Assembly: GCF_038419845.1 (NCBI RefSeq)
Contig: NZ_JBCAQT010000009.1
Coordinates: 62,001 to 126,000 of the forward strand
Length of the DNA: 64,000 nucleotides
Source of the DNA: Marinimicrobium sp038419845
Lineage (GTDB): Bacteria > Pseudomonadota > Gammaproteobacteria > Pseudomonadales > Cellvibrionaceae
Reading direction: 5' to 3'
The translations under genes and the position numbers were made by a program. Below the pieces are notes generated by a model that saw nothing but the letters and a program-made list of their open reading frames with translations, did not search any database and was not told the DNA's origin. Numbering within the stretch: the stretch's first letter is position 1; every line of letters starts with the position of its first letter. Below, one piece after another: positions 15,901 through 24,911 of this stretch.

Positions 15901-16569
15901 ATAGATAGTCAACGCAACACCGAGTGTTTCGTCGAGAAAGGTTTCGGAAATAGATCCCTGGATTTTGTAATTACCTTCCTCGCTGAAATCGCTGTAACGC
16001 CCTTGGACGGTCAGAGAGCGAACATCTTCAGCGCGGTCCAGCGGGCGAGTGGTCACCAGGTTAATGGAAGCACCCAGGGAGCCTTCGTCGTGGTCGGCGC
16101 TGGGGGTTTTGACCACTTCCAGCTTGGACAGAATATCGGTGGAGAACGAGCTGAGGTCTACCGCTTGGCTATAAGAGGTAGAGGTCAGCTGCTGGCCGTT
16201 GATGGAAATGTTGTTCTGGTTGGCGCCTGCGCCACGGACAGTGACCTGAGCCCCTTCACCGTTGCGCTCAACAACGGAGACACCAGTAATCCGACCAAGC
16301 GCGTCAGCGATGTTTTGATCGGTGTTTTTACCCATGTCCTCGGCGTTGATGGTATCCATGATGTTCTGGGCGGTGCGCTTGTCGTCAATGGACTGCTGAA
16401 GGGCTCCACGGATACCCGTTACCACAATCTCCTCTAGCAGCTCGATATCGTTCTCTCCGTTTTGAGAGTCGGCATCGTCGGCTTGCTGGGCATAGGCGGA
16501 AAACCCGTGGGTGGCAAAAATGGCCGCAGACAGGGCGGTCAACTTAAAGTGCTTGGCAATAGATGGCAT
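12922..16569 (-). CDS. TonB-dependent receptor, probable galactan oligosaccharide importer
   Basis: A 1215-residue outer-membrane receptor. The start at 16569 gives a clear signal peptide (MPSIAKHFKLTALSAAIFAT through AYAQQ) with GAGG upstream; the frame upstream of it is non-coding. A TonB-box-like EEIVVTG is at residues 46-52, followed by a plug domain (about 65-190, with ALGRITGVSVVERNGEGAQV and RGAGANQNNISINGQQL) and a long beta-barrel ending in the usual terminal Phe (RLGLRVSF). Phrases such as INAEDMGKNTDQNIADALGR are typical of the large TonB receptors for carbohydrates in marine gammaproteobacteria. Location between GH86 and a glycan-binding lipoprotein suggests uptake of agar or porphyran oligosaccharides. 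A split ATTGTCA/TGACAAT inverted repeat 130-160 bp upstream may control it. Confidence 0.93.
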   Translation of the reverse strand: MPSIAKHFKLTALSAAIFATHGFSAYAQQADDADSQNGENDIELLEEIVVTGIRGALQQSIDDKRTAQNIMDTINAEDMGKNTDQNIADALGRITGVSVVERNGEGAQVTVRGAGANQNNISINGQQLTSTSYSQAVDLSSFSTDILSKLEVVKTPSADHDEGSLGASINLVTTRPLDRAEDVRSLTVQGRYSDFSEEGNYKIQGSISETFLDETLGVALTIYDETNTYRRDQYRVTDFEASPLIEVARDQNGDIISGVKAIEPVATNYEQTKSTNDRQGLNLGIQWAPTHRTEVMLNTTYTKQEETQDKDAFSVRQSNTENFVEGRNVIPGDIRPPAPFTDPQEDWYTIDTDTSTFIKRLDRFGSGDIVSAVRGDERENISATLDFSHEFTDRFRVESKLGYSSSESESLPNAYAVMQNFVQVPSRLLYDAGRDIEPVGFDCTSGVCKLVTGNSFVDLGEQIDPLPETAAWEDNTAFTGYNPADIASQNLSFLSENDVKVEDELTNFQLDFDYDINTFGLTSIEFGAKSSQRDKFVDAQNYTFNSITKTEVIRDENDNVVVVPGGPLNDVRGVDVRKPNLEWTNFMDSLGYRVPGTENWVPFSGVDTIDLVLDDENTVRTPDKTKTRSIGIDTTAAYLKTNFSFLDDRLTGDFGVRYVKTEVQAEGFGGVDFWQNTTTIQREFDLVELRDLRDTSLPECRAPGFDDPENRKGYESKYQRVDGQGWDVSAGPAPSGWTPIPDQGPCHDPDYAAWAAFQQDPSLADPEVAINWYTMWRYADVSTVRNGAWEAGLDTPPLEYDPSISTENADVDAYTWIDPVNNELKSFAATGSNEYENVLPSLNLNYAFSDDLIGRFAVSKTMTRPEIDKLQSGFSINESGYWGSNQNIGRFRQFNTQLEPLESKNLDLSLEWYFDDSAMVSAAVFHKDMSNFTETESAQVYLTDLRSLEGTVDPNDLIMLPTNDGTDDSGLTGCMPLRATADFGWNPGDPDRFSDSLRDLCGIYSLEKVINGEGASITGLELGYQQTYHFLPGYFLSGLGLQANYTYQDSEYDSEQSTIDTSKMLPTLPVADTPEHTYNLTGFWEQDGHQVRLSYRGSSDSLVGTDWNTGLSGRTWNQGTLWNEGRDSLDLSASYELNDNVSFTFQAINLTDAVFRQYFTSRDIEVDRVYNEETGAIEFVALDEGNAMDGETPKSRTYSEFKTGITYRLGLRVSF

Positions 16570-16698
16570 CTTGAACCTCGCTGGTAGTTGCTCATTATTT
16601 TTATGGGAGCGCCCGAAGGCGGGGCTCTCAAAAGGATAGTAGGTCTGCTCGACAGGCAGGTTGGTTATACCCTTACCGTAATTGTGAACCAATACAAA

Positions 16699-16728
16699 TT
16701 ATTGTCAATAGGAGATTGGTGACAATAA
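16699..16728. promoter_or_regulatory. Split inverted repeat upstream of the receptor
   Basis: TTATTGTCA (16699-16707) and TGACAATAA (16720-16728) are exact reverse complements separated by 12 bases. The half-site ATTGTC/GACAAT is the same as in the compact palindromes elsewhere in the window, so the same or a related regulator may bind here. It lies about 130 bp before the receptor start. Confidence 0.5.
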
Positions 16729-16821
16729 ACAAAAAGGGTAGGAAAAATAGTGGGTGGTTTACGTAGGCTTATATGAAAAAGGAATATACCGGCGGAGGAT
16801 AAGAAGAGCGAGGGCGGAAGG

Positions 16822-16849
16822 CGCCCCCACAGCGCAGGCCGTGGGGGCG
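16822..16849 (-). terminator. GC-rich hairpin after the GH86 gene
   Basis: CGCCCCCAC and GTGGGGGCG form a nine-base stem directly downstream of the GH86 stop on the minus strand. There is no strong T tract, so it may be an mRNA-stabilising or weak terminator hairpin. It separates GH86 from the receptor, supporting a separate receptor promoter. Confidence 0.5.
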
Positions 16850-17782
16850 AAAGGGGTGGGTTAGCGTTGTGGTTGGGTAGAGAAGTCCCACACCGTCAGG
16901 TTTGATACCGTCAGCTCACCGTTATGGCGGAAGTCCGCCAGTATCTGGTTATTGCTTTGAAGAACGCTGACCGGCACCGGTATTTCCAGGGTGGCGAAGT
17001 ACCGTGAGGCGTTGTTCTTTTTCGGTCCGCGCCAATCAATGGGGGGCTCCACTTCGGTGCCGTTGATTGTCAATGAGTCCAGCGTCAGGTTGCCGTTCTC
17101 GATGTCGTCTTCGGCTGGGAAGAGCGCAACGGTGAGTCGCAGCATCGCCTCCGCAGCGCCGGAGGGGACCTGCACATCGTTGATATTGAGCTCGACGGCG
17201 CCGCCGTTCACAGATATCCGATGAGGCTCGCTGCCACCGCTGACGCTCTCGCCCAGGTACTTGTGTTCCTGTACCTCGTGATTGATGGCGATGTTGGCGC
17301 TGGAGCTGTAGCGCAGTACCACCGTGCCGTCGGCTTCGAGCGTTACCGTGGAGGGCGACTGGCTCATGTGGCGACGATCCAGCAGTACGCTGTCGTCATT
17401 TGGGTAGTACATCTGACGAAGCTCAACATTGTTGACGCTATTGCCTCCCAGGCCTGCGACGTTCAGGTCAATGGTGGTCGCAGTGGATTCAAGGTTGTTG
17501 ATGATCACGAACACATCGGAGCCGTCAACGTAGGCGTCCACTTGCACATCCGGGTCAGTGGAGGCGGTATCGACGCGTGTCCCCTCGATGTCCTTCCACA
17601 GCTCGTAAAACTGAATGAAGGGGGTCCACTCCCAGTTGCCGCTGTTAATTTCATCCTCTATGAGCATGGCAGAGTGGTACTGGTAGTCGCACGGGACTTC
17701 ATCGTCGTAGCCGCAACCACCGGGCAGGTAGCCCCACAAGGGTTTAACAGGGGTGAAAGGCATGGATTTGATCACGTAGTCG

Positions 17783-18010
17783 AGACCTCCCCCAATAAAG
17801 TAGACGCTTATCTCAACGAAGAGGTAGGCGAAAAATGGCTAAGATACTTAGCGAAAAGAGGGTGGTAGAGTATTCTGTTGAATACAAATTGAAAGTGATT
17901 GAGCTTACTGAGAATCTGGATGTAAAAGCTGTCCAGATAGCTGAAGTTCTGGGGTTGCACCCGATGATGGTGTACCGCTGGCGGCAGGAGTACCGCGAAG
18001 GTAAGATTGT
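17783..18010 (+). mobile_element. IS3-family-like fragment inserted in GH86
   Basis: About 228 bp, oriented opposite to GH86. The left end (GAGACCTCCCCCAATAAAGT at 17783) resembles an IS3-family terminus and precedes a start codon and truncated orfA. The right end is missing: the fragment abuts GH86 coding sequence at about 18000-18012 without a matching inverted repeat. The layout suggests an insertion followed by a deletion that removed the rest of the element and part of the host gene. Boundaries are good to about ten bases. Confidence 0.75.
17835..18010 (+). pseudogene. Truncated IS3-type transposase OrfA
   Basis: The first 58 or so codons encode an OrfA-like helix-turn-helix protein: YSVEYKLKVIELTENLDVK, then AVQIAEVLGLHPMMVYRWRQ and EYREGKIV. 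The homeodomain-like part is present but the usual leucine-zipper tail and the whole of orfB (DDE integrase) are absent. Downstream the frame stays open for a further 580 codons, but that part is only the antisense of GH86. It cannot produce a functional transposase. Confidence 0.8.
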
Positions 18011-21000
18011 TGCCCGCGGCGTCCATAAAGCCTTTCCACATGACATCCCATTGGTACCAAGGTTGACCGCGGGTATCGTCCACCGGAGTGGCCATCGCAT
18101 TGCGATAAAACGCTTCGGCTTCGGCCTCGACCTCAGGGTCTTCGTGGGTAATCCACTGATCGTAGTGGTCATCGGACACCCGGGCGATACCGTCACGGCT
18201 ATAAAAGTCATGCTGTCCCCAGGTTATCCCGCCAATCAGTGGCGCTTCGTCGCCAAGCCGGCTGCGGATCTGGTTGGCCACCAGATTGTGGTATTCCCAG
18301 ATTGCCTCCTGATTGGTGACCATGAACTGTCCGGTTTTCATCTTCATGTCCGGCTCGTTGATCACTTCCCAGAATGTGGGCATCGGCTCCCCGACATTGC
18401 CATTACCGCTGTGAGCGAAGTAGTGCTCGAGGTATTGGCCCATCCATTCTGCGGAGGTCTGGATGTCCTTGGGCTGCCAACCATCCCACGTAAACGCGCC
18501 TGGATACCACGACAGCGTGGGGTAGGTTGGGTGGGGGTTGGTGCCGACGATCATTTCGGTTTTGCTCTCCGGAAACCGGTCATACAGCGGTGTGTTCTCG
18601 TAAAGCTGCCGGAGCTCTTCGCCGCGCGTCACCATGTATTCCAGGTCAGGGTGGTTGGGTCGCTGATCGTCTTCCACCGTATCCTGAATTCGCCATGTGG
18701 CGGAGCCGTTGTCTCGGCCGAAATAGACATCCAGGGTGTTCAGAACATAGTTAAGCTTATCAGTGTGGCCTTCCCAGTCCTGTTCGAACACAGTGGTGTG
18801 CATGGTCATGTGCCGATCACGTCCAAAGTCGGACACACCGTTGACGATGTGCTCGATATTGGCGTTGACGTTAACGGTTACTGTTTCCGCATTGCTCACC
18901 TGGGAAGACGAGCAGCCATTGCGGTTGGCAAACTCGCCAGCGGGGGTAGCAGAACAGGTGTCTTCAGCGTTGACGACACCGTCCCCGTCGTTGTCACGGC
19001 CGGAAGCGCTGCAACCGTCGGGGCCAACATTGACCCCGAACGCGGTTGTGGGGCAGCTGTCGCTCTCATTCATGACACCATCGAAGTCATCGTCATCGCC
19101 GCCAGAGCTTTCGCAGCCCTGTTCATCCACAAAGGCGTTTTGAGGCGTGGAAGGGCATTGGTCTATCAGGTCGCTGAAGCCGTCCTCATCCCCGTCGCGC
19201 TGGGAGGCAGAGCAGCCCTCGCCGTTGGCGACTTCCGAGTCGGGGGTGTCGGGGCAAATGTCGTTGATATCCGAGATGCCGTCCCCATCACCGTCCAGAT
19301 TATTGTCCACGGCTCCGATTCGGCGGAACTCAATGGCGTTGATATTGAACTGGAAGTCCTCCGACCCCGCGCCCGTAATCCGAATGCGGGACTCGCCGGG
19401 AAAGATGTTAAAGCGAGTGCTGGAGGTTTGGTCATAGAAAGTGTCCCAGTCCCCCTGACTGGTAATAGGAGTGGTGTTTTTCAGCACCAGGTCACCGTTG
19501 TGGTCAGTGACCATCAGGCCGGCGGCAGTTCCACTGCTATTACCGGTGGCGACCCGGTACACCGCTTCATACAGCCCCCCGTCGTTGTGATTGATCACGA
19601 ACTCAATGTGGTCACCCGCGTTGAAATAGTTCACCGCGGTTCCGCCGTCCACCGGATAGGTTTCCAGCTCGCCTGCGGACGCTTGGTAGTGCTCTGCTTC
19701 CAGAGTGAAAGTGCCCGAAACAGGGATCGGATCACCGGACGGAGGCGCGCTTGAGGCGGTGGACGACGCACTTGAAGACACGCTGGATGTCACGCTTGAA
19801 GAAGCGCTCGATGAGGCGCTGGAAGAGGGCATGGACGAGCTGGACGAGGCGCTCGAACTGCTGCTGGAGGCGGTGCCTGCAAAACTCAGCTCAAAGGCGT
19901 CCAGGTTCCACTGCCAGTCATCGCTGCCCGCGCCCTGAAGTCGAATATCGACTACCCCTTGGGGCAGGTAGACGCTGCTCGTGGCCCCCAGAGCGTTGAA
20001 CGTGTCCCAGCTACTGGCGGGGACAGACGTGGTGTGCTTGGAAACCCAGCTGCCACTTTCGTTGACCAATAATTCAACGGCGGCGCCGTCGCTGATGGCC
20101 GTGCCGATGTAATAGGTCAGATCGTAAAGGCCGGCCTGTGGCACCGACACCTGATAATCAGCGTAGTCGCCACGGTTGACGTAATTCAGGGCCGTCGCGC
20201 CGTTTACCGTATATACGCTGATGGGGTCGGGCTGGCCGTCGGCATAGGTGCCACCAATGGCATGGTAGTTTTCGGCTTCTTGCCGCAGCCCCGGAGTGGG
20301 CTCGGGTTCAACGTCGCTTTCCATCAACGTCAGCCGGAATTTATCCATGTTCCACTGCCAAGCATTGCTGCCGGAGCCGTGCAACCGAATGCGTACCGTA
20401 CCGGCCGGCAGTTGAACGGTATGGGGCGCGAGGACGGACTCGAAGTAGTCCCAGTGGCCGGTGGGCACGGTGGTCTGGCCCTGGCTGTTCCAACTGGAGC
20501 CGTCGTTGACCAGAAACTCGACTTCCGAGCCCGAGCTCACAGAGGTGCCCACCAAATACTCCACACCGTAGGTGCCGGCGTCGGCAAGCTCTATCTCGTA
20601 TTCGACGTAATCCCCATGATTGACGTAGTTGATGGCATCAGTGCCATTGACGGTGTAGACGCTCACCGGCTGTGGCTGTCCATCAGCGTAACTTCCACCG
20701 GCCCCGTCAAAGGCCTCTGCCTCGACTTCTAACGTTTGCGCGACCGCGTGGTACCCCGCCAATGTGCCGCCCGAGAGGGTGGCAATCATCAAGGGGAGCG
20801 TCGCTAGCTGCTTTTTATTCATAAAAACCTCTAAGCACGATTAGTTATAGGATTATTGATGTCTAGCAAGCCATACCGCTGGGCTGTTACCGGAATTCCC
20901 TTTCGTTACCGCTCGAGGTGAGAAAGCACTCGCGTGACCCCTGTAAAGGAGGGGCGGAGTGCGAACACATCGACCCATGCCCGCGATTGTCGGTGTAGCG

Positions 21001-21078
21001 CCTGGGCATGGGGCGAAGTGAAAGGGACCTTGGCCTTATGTGTTGGTGGCGGGCCTTAATTGGGTTTGGTGACCGTAT

Positions 21079-21090
21079 ATTGTCGACAAT
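21079..21090. promoter_or_regulatory. Perfect palindromic operator-like site ATTGTCGACAAT
   Basis: ATTGTCGACAAT is an exact 12-bp palindrome, extended by T/A on both sides to 14 bp (21078-21091). It lies 257 bp upstream of GH86 and 308 bp upstream of the divergent lipoprotein gene, so it could serve either. It is the clearest member of the motif set in this window. Confidence 0.65.
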
Positions 21091-21363
21091 ACATGCTTCT
21101 GCCGTAGGCCAATAGGAGGGGCGGCGGGCTTTGGCGCCAGTTATCCAATTTTGGGAGGGCGGTCACAGTTAGAGGATGATTTGTGCGTCCATTCGGGGCT
21201 TGAATGCCCTGCCCACTGGGCTGGCGCTTTCCCGCTGTCGCAGGTAAGCACGGCTAAATGACGCGCTGCAGTTGATATTTGCTGAGAGGGCGTTCTCGGT
21301 TGTTGCCGTTGTCTGCTCGTTTAAGGTTGTTATGACGCTTAATCTGTGCTCAAATAACAGTTC

Positions 21364-21375
21364 ATTGTCAACAAT
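21364..21375. promoter_or_regulatory. Operator-like site ATTGTCAACAAT near the lipoprotein start
   Basis: ATTGTCAACAAT matches the motif set with one central mismatch to a perfect palindrome. It ends 22 bp before the ATG at 21398 and just before the ribosome-binding site, a position where a bound repressor would block transcription or its start. Confidence 0.6.
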
Positions 21376-21397
21376 AAGCACAATAGTTGAGGTACCT

Positions 21398-24300
21398 ATG
21401 ATTCAAATGCGCCGATTTTCCAGCGTTTTCCCCACGAAGCTGGCTGCCCTGATGCTGGTCAGCACAATGATTGTTTCCTGTGGAAGTAATGGGTCTGACG
21501 ACCCCGAGTCTCCTGGCTCCAGCAGTAGCTCGAGCGTCTCGTCCAGCTCATCCATGTCTTCTTCAAGCGAGACATCGAGCGTATCGTCAAGCGAGACATC
21601 CAGCATATCCTCAAGTGCGTCATCCATGTCTTCTTCAAGTGTGGCAGCGAGCGATCCGGTCATTTCTGTGTCATCTGACTATGAAATGCCGTACTCCGCA
21701 GAAGGGGACCTGGTTAAGCAGGTAGTGCTGGACGTCTCTATTGAGTCGGGTTATGCACACATCAGCGTCCTTTCGGGTGACAATCGCCTGGTGGATAACA
21801 TGAACATTCCCAACGCTGGCGCGCATCAGCTGACCGCGCTGGTGGAGTTTGAGTCTGCTGGTGATAAAACGCTGACCTTGACGGTGCGCGGGGAGCCCGT
21901 AACGCTGCAGGGGATTGAGTTCCGGGATCCGGTAGAGGAATCGATCCCTCTGTTTGCTGACATTACGAGTGATATCGGCATGGAAACCGAGAAGACGCTG
22001 AAATATGGCGGTCCAACGGTCGCAGACCTCAACAACGACGGCCACTACGACATGGTTTTGAATAACCACAATGTTATTCCGGCTCAAGTCTATTGGAATA
22101 ACGGTGATTCAACGGTCACAGAGCAGGCTGAACCTTTGTTTTCCTGGCCGCCGGACCTCCACGGCACGGCCGCTGGCGATTACGACAATGACGGCGACCT
22201 GGACCTGTTGATGACCAAAGGCGGTGGTAATGGCACCAACCCCGCTCCGCCCTTTTTGATGCGCAACGACGAGGGAACCTTTACTCGAGTTGAAGACGTC
22301 GCGGGCATCACCAAAGGTGCACGGGGCCGTGCCGCACGCTGGATCGATATGGATCTGGATGGTGATCTGGATCTGGCGCTGATCAACGCCGCTGGTATCA
22401 ATGGTGATAGTGGCGAGCAGCACATTTTCTATAAGAATATCGGCGACGGCTCTTTCGAACCGGTGAGAATTCCGGGTATCGAAAACGCCCAGGCCGAGCG
22501 TACGATGGTGCTTGATTTTAACCGCGACGGCATTGACGACATTTTGTTGTTTTCACCGACGTCTCTCTGGCAGGGAAACGGTGACTTCACGTTTACCAAC
22601 GTGACCACGACTTGGCTTCCAGAGTCCGCCCGGAATGTGCATCAGGTACATGCGGCCGCCAATACTGATATTGACAACGACGGGGACTACGACATCTACC
22701 TCGCTCGCGGCAAGCCCTACTATCAGATGGCCAACAAGTCTCTGGATTTTGACCCACAGGCTCAGCAGCTGGATTTCAAAGACGAAGGCAACGCGGGTAC
22801 GACCGAGCTCTCCTTCACCGCTCCGGGATCTGTTGAGCTTAACGAGCTGGATTTGACCTACCGCGGGTATGACGGCGATTTCCCTGTATTTTTGGGCTCT
22901 GCTAAAACCCCAGAGATATTGGACTTCGAGAGCGTCCTTGAAATTTCCCGTAGCGACGCTGATGGCTGGCCCGAAGAGCGGGCTGAAAATGGCATTTATA
23001 TTGGTCACACGGGAGATGGTGAGTGGCGCGTTGAGTCGGTTCGAAACCAGAATGTGTACTGGAAAGTCGACTTCACCTTGAAAGGCGTATCCTCGGTGGA
23101 CACCAGTTGGGAGCCGAACAACCGCAACGTGCAGGATCTCCTGTTGATCAACGAGGGCGATCATTTTGTCGAAGCCGGCGAAGCGTGGGATATCCCCAAA
23201 GGGGGCAACCATTGGGGCGTCACTTATGGCGACTTCAACAACGACGGCTTTAGTGATTTTTACGTTTATCGCTTCGGGTTTATGAAGCAGCCGGTTGCCG
23301 ATTACCTGCTGCTCAACAATGGCGGTAGTGGGTTTAGCACCACCACCATGCACAACGCCTTTGACCCGAATGATGGTGGGCACAGCGATATGGGCCAGGC
23401 ATTCGACTTCGACCTGGATGGCGGCGTCGATATGCTCAACGGTTCGGATGAGTACGGTAAGTGGTACCTTTATAAAAACCGCAAGGTGGATACCGGGAAC
23501 TACGTCCTCATTCAGGTGGGCTACAGCCCCTTGGCGGGAATTGACCCCATATCGGCGGAAGTGGTTGTGGAAACACCCTCGAACACCTATGTGAAGCGTG
23601 TCGCTTCGGCAGGGGAAGTCTTTTCACAGAGCGTGCTGAACACCGTTCACTTCGGTCTTGGAGACGCGGAAACCATCACTTCTGTCTCCGTTCGCTGGCG
23701 CAATGGTGAGTCAATTTCCAGTGATGAGGTGACGGTTAACGCCCTCTTTAAGACTGATGACGCGGAGCTGCCGGCACCGAACTCAATTACCCTGACACCG
23801 GACCCGCTTACCGTGAGGGAAGGGACGTCAGAGCAACTGAATGTTGAGCTTGACCCGCCAAACGCAGACCCGTCTATGACGTGGACGTCCAGCGATGACG
23901 CTGTTGCCAGTGTCGATGGTAGTGGCCTGGTTACAGGGCACCAAGCCGGCGCAAGTGCGACAATTACCGCCACTTCCGATGCCGATGGCACCACGGCTGA
24001 GGCAATGGTAGATGTGACCGAGTACTTCGGCATCCCGGTTGAGGGCGTGTCAGTAACCCCGGGAGCGGCGACGGTCTTCGTCGGAACCACCGATACATTG
24101 ACCGCCGAAGTCTCCCCGGAAGACGCTGACGACCCCTCTGTCGAATGGACGGCAAGTGATGAGTCTGTTGCGACCGTCGATGCAAATGGCGTGGTGACGG
24201 GGGTGGCTTCTGGCCAAGCCTCAGTGACCGCCACGACGGTGGATGGTGGTTTCTCAGATAGCGCCACTATCGACGTCGAGGAGTATCAAGATCCCAGTGT

Positions 24301-24667
24301 TGCGTATGATGACGAAAGCTATTACAAAAACACAACGTTCTATACCAACGAGAACCTCTCAGTCAGTGCCGATTATCATGCAGGATCAGGGAATACGGTG
24401 ATTGATTCGAGCTATGGTGGTTTCCGGTTCATGCTGCGCCACCTCAACGGGTCTTGGGGCGTGGAACAAGACATAACCACTGTATACTCCGATGCGATTG
24501 GAACCACCTCGGGAACGGCTACTGTGTCTATTTCTCTTGAGGGGTTGACGCCAACGTCGGAACTGCCAGAAGGGCACTTCTACTTCCTGTTTGTGCAGTT
24601 CTCGTCAAGTGATGGTACCAAGCCCGAAAAAGGGGTGTGGCCCATTAAAATAGAAAATGCTCCATAG
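21398..24667 (+). CDS. FG-GAP/UnbV lipoprotein with two BIG2 domains (paralogue 1)
   Basis: A 1089-residue outer-membrane-type lipoprotein (lipobox VSC, Cys28) with a polyserine linker at about 39-78. Next comes a small beta domain, then FG-GAP/VCBS propeller repeats with calcium-binding DxDxDGxxD motifs (VADLNNDGHYD, DYDNDGDLD, DMDLDGDLD, DFNRDGIDD, DIDNDGDYD). An ASPIC/UnbV-like segment follows near 750-800 (RVASAGEVFSQSVLNTVHFG), then two BIG2-like Ig domains (about 835-920 and 925-1000) and a C-terminal domain of about 100 residues with LTPTSELPEGHFYFL. The ATG at 21398 has GAGG at the right spacing and gives the lipoprotein signal; the frame upstream does not. No enzyme motif is visible. 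It likely acts on the cell surface in glycan binding. A paralogue lies at 29081-32200. Confidence 0.8.
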   Translation: MIQMRRFSSVFPTKLAALMLVSTMIVSCGSNGSDDPESPGSSSSSSVSSSSSMSSSSETSSVSSSETSSISSSASSMSSSSVAASDPVISVSSDYEMPYSAEGDLVKQVVLDVSIESGYAHISVLSGDNRLVDNMNIPNAGAHQLTALVEFESAGDKTLTLTVRGEPVTLQGIEFRDPVEESIPLFADITSDIGMETEKTLKYGGPTVADLNNDGHYDMVLNNHNVIPAQVYWNNGDSTVTEQAEPLFSWPPDLHGTAAGDYDNDGDLDLLMTKGGGNGTNPAPPFLMRNDEGTFTRVEDVAGITKGARGRAARWIDMDLDGDLDLALINAAGINGDSGEQHIFYKNIGDGSFEPVRIPGIENAQAERTMVLDFNRDGIDDILLFSPTSLWQGNGDFTFTNVTTTWLPESARNVHQVHAAANTDIDNDGDYDIYLARGKPYYQMANKSLDFDPQAQQLDFKDEGNAGTTELSFTAPGSVELNELDLTYRGYDGDFPVFLGSAKTPEILDFESVLEISRSDADGWPEERAENGIYIGHTGDGEWRVESVRNQNVYWKVDFTLKGVSSVDTSWEPNNRNVQDLLLINEGDHFVEAGEAWDIPKGGNHWGVTYGDFNNDGFSDFYVYRFGFMKQPVADYLLLNNGGSGFSTTTMHNAFDPNDGGHSDMGQAFDFDLDGGVDMLNGSDEYGKWYLYKNRKVDTGNYVLIQVGYSPLAGIDPISAEVVVETPSNTYVKRVASAGEVFSQSVLNTVHFGLGDAETITSVSVRWRNGESISSDEVTVNALFKTDDAELPAPNSITLTPDPLTVREGTSEQLNVELDPPNADPSMTWTSSDDAVASVDGSGLVTGHQAGASATITATSDADGTTAEAMVDVTEYFGIPVEGVSVTPGAATVFVGTTDTLTAEVSPEDADDPSVEWTASDESVATVDANGVVTGVASGQASVTATTVDGGFSDSATIDVEEYQDPSVAYDDESYYKNTTFYTNENLSVSADYHAGSGNTVIDSSYGGFRFMLRHLNGSWGVEQDITTVYSDAIGTTSGTATVSISLEGLTPTSELPEGHFYFLFVQFSSSDGTKPEKGVWPIKIENAP

Positions 24668-24690
24668 TCGGTAAGGCTAGAGCTGTTTGG

Positions 24691-24721
24691 CGGGTGAGGT
24701 TGCGTGCCTCACCCGTCTTTT
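24691..24721 (+). terminator. Rho-independent terminator after FG-GAP lipoprotein 1
   Basis: CGGGTGAGG and CCTCACCCG form a nine-base stem with a seven-base loop followed by TCTTTT, 24 bp after the stop codon. It separates this gene from the dehydrogenase-like gene. Confidence 0.8.
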
Positions 24722-24911
24722 GTGAAACTTTCTCACGCTTTTATTTTTGATTAACCTCCCTGCGAATATGCCGTTTTCATAGGAATACCATCCGAAGGCA
24801 TCGGTTGGTTGATCATCCTGCAAGAGCTTCTGGAAGATTGAAGAAGTATAAGAATGGATTGCTGGTCACCTCTAGTAAGTGCCGGCGGATCAGTTTGAAA
24901 AAGAGGTACAC

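Larger units (their letters stand above)
16861..20822 (-). pseudogene. Secreted GH86 agarase/porphyranase gene disrupted by an IS fragment
   Basis: The 5' part (20822 to about 18011) encodes a signal peptide (MNKKQLATLPLMIATLSGG through AVAQ), two CBM6-like modules (about 30-165 and 180-315), a polyserine linker, a third CBM6-like module (about 370-500), calcium-binding thrombospondin-type repeats (about 510-640), then the GH86 catalytic domain with YFGRDNGSATW and the acid/base strand WEVINEPD near residue 820. At about residue 937 the sequence runs into an IS3-like fragment and stops at 17808. GH86-like coding resumes near 17782 in another frame (DYVIKSMPFTPVKPLWGY) and continues to the C-terminal beta domain ending at 16861. 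Several tens of residues appear lost between the parts. In GH86 the nucleophile Glu lies roughly 120-130 residues after the acid/base, which would fall in the lost stretch, so the product should be inactive. Confidence 0.85.
20823..21397. other. 575-bp control region between GH86 and the FG-GAP lipoprotein
   Basis: This divergent intergenic region has no convincing gene. It holds the perfect palindrome at 21079-21090 and a second palindrome at 21364-21375, each listed separately. Short open frames (for example 21169-21381 on the minus strand) lack ribosome-binding sites and any recognisable protein signature. Confidence 0.6.

Noticed and set aside
17835..19754. A 639-codon plus-strand open frame
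   Set aside because: Only the first 58 codons are transposase-like; the rest is antisense to the GH86 domains and has no homology pattern of its own.
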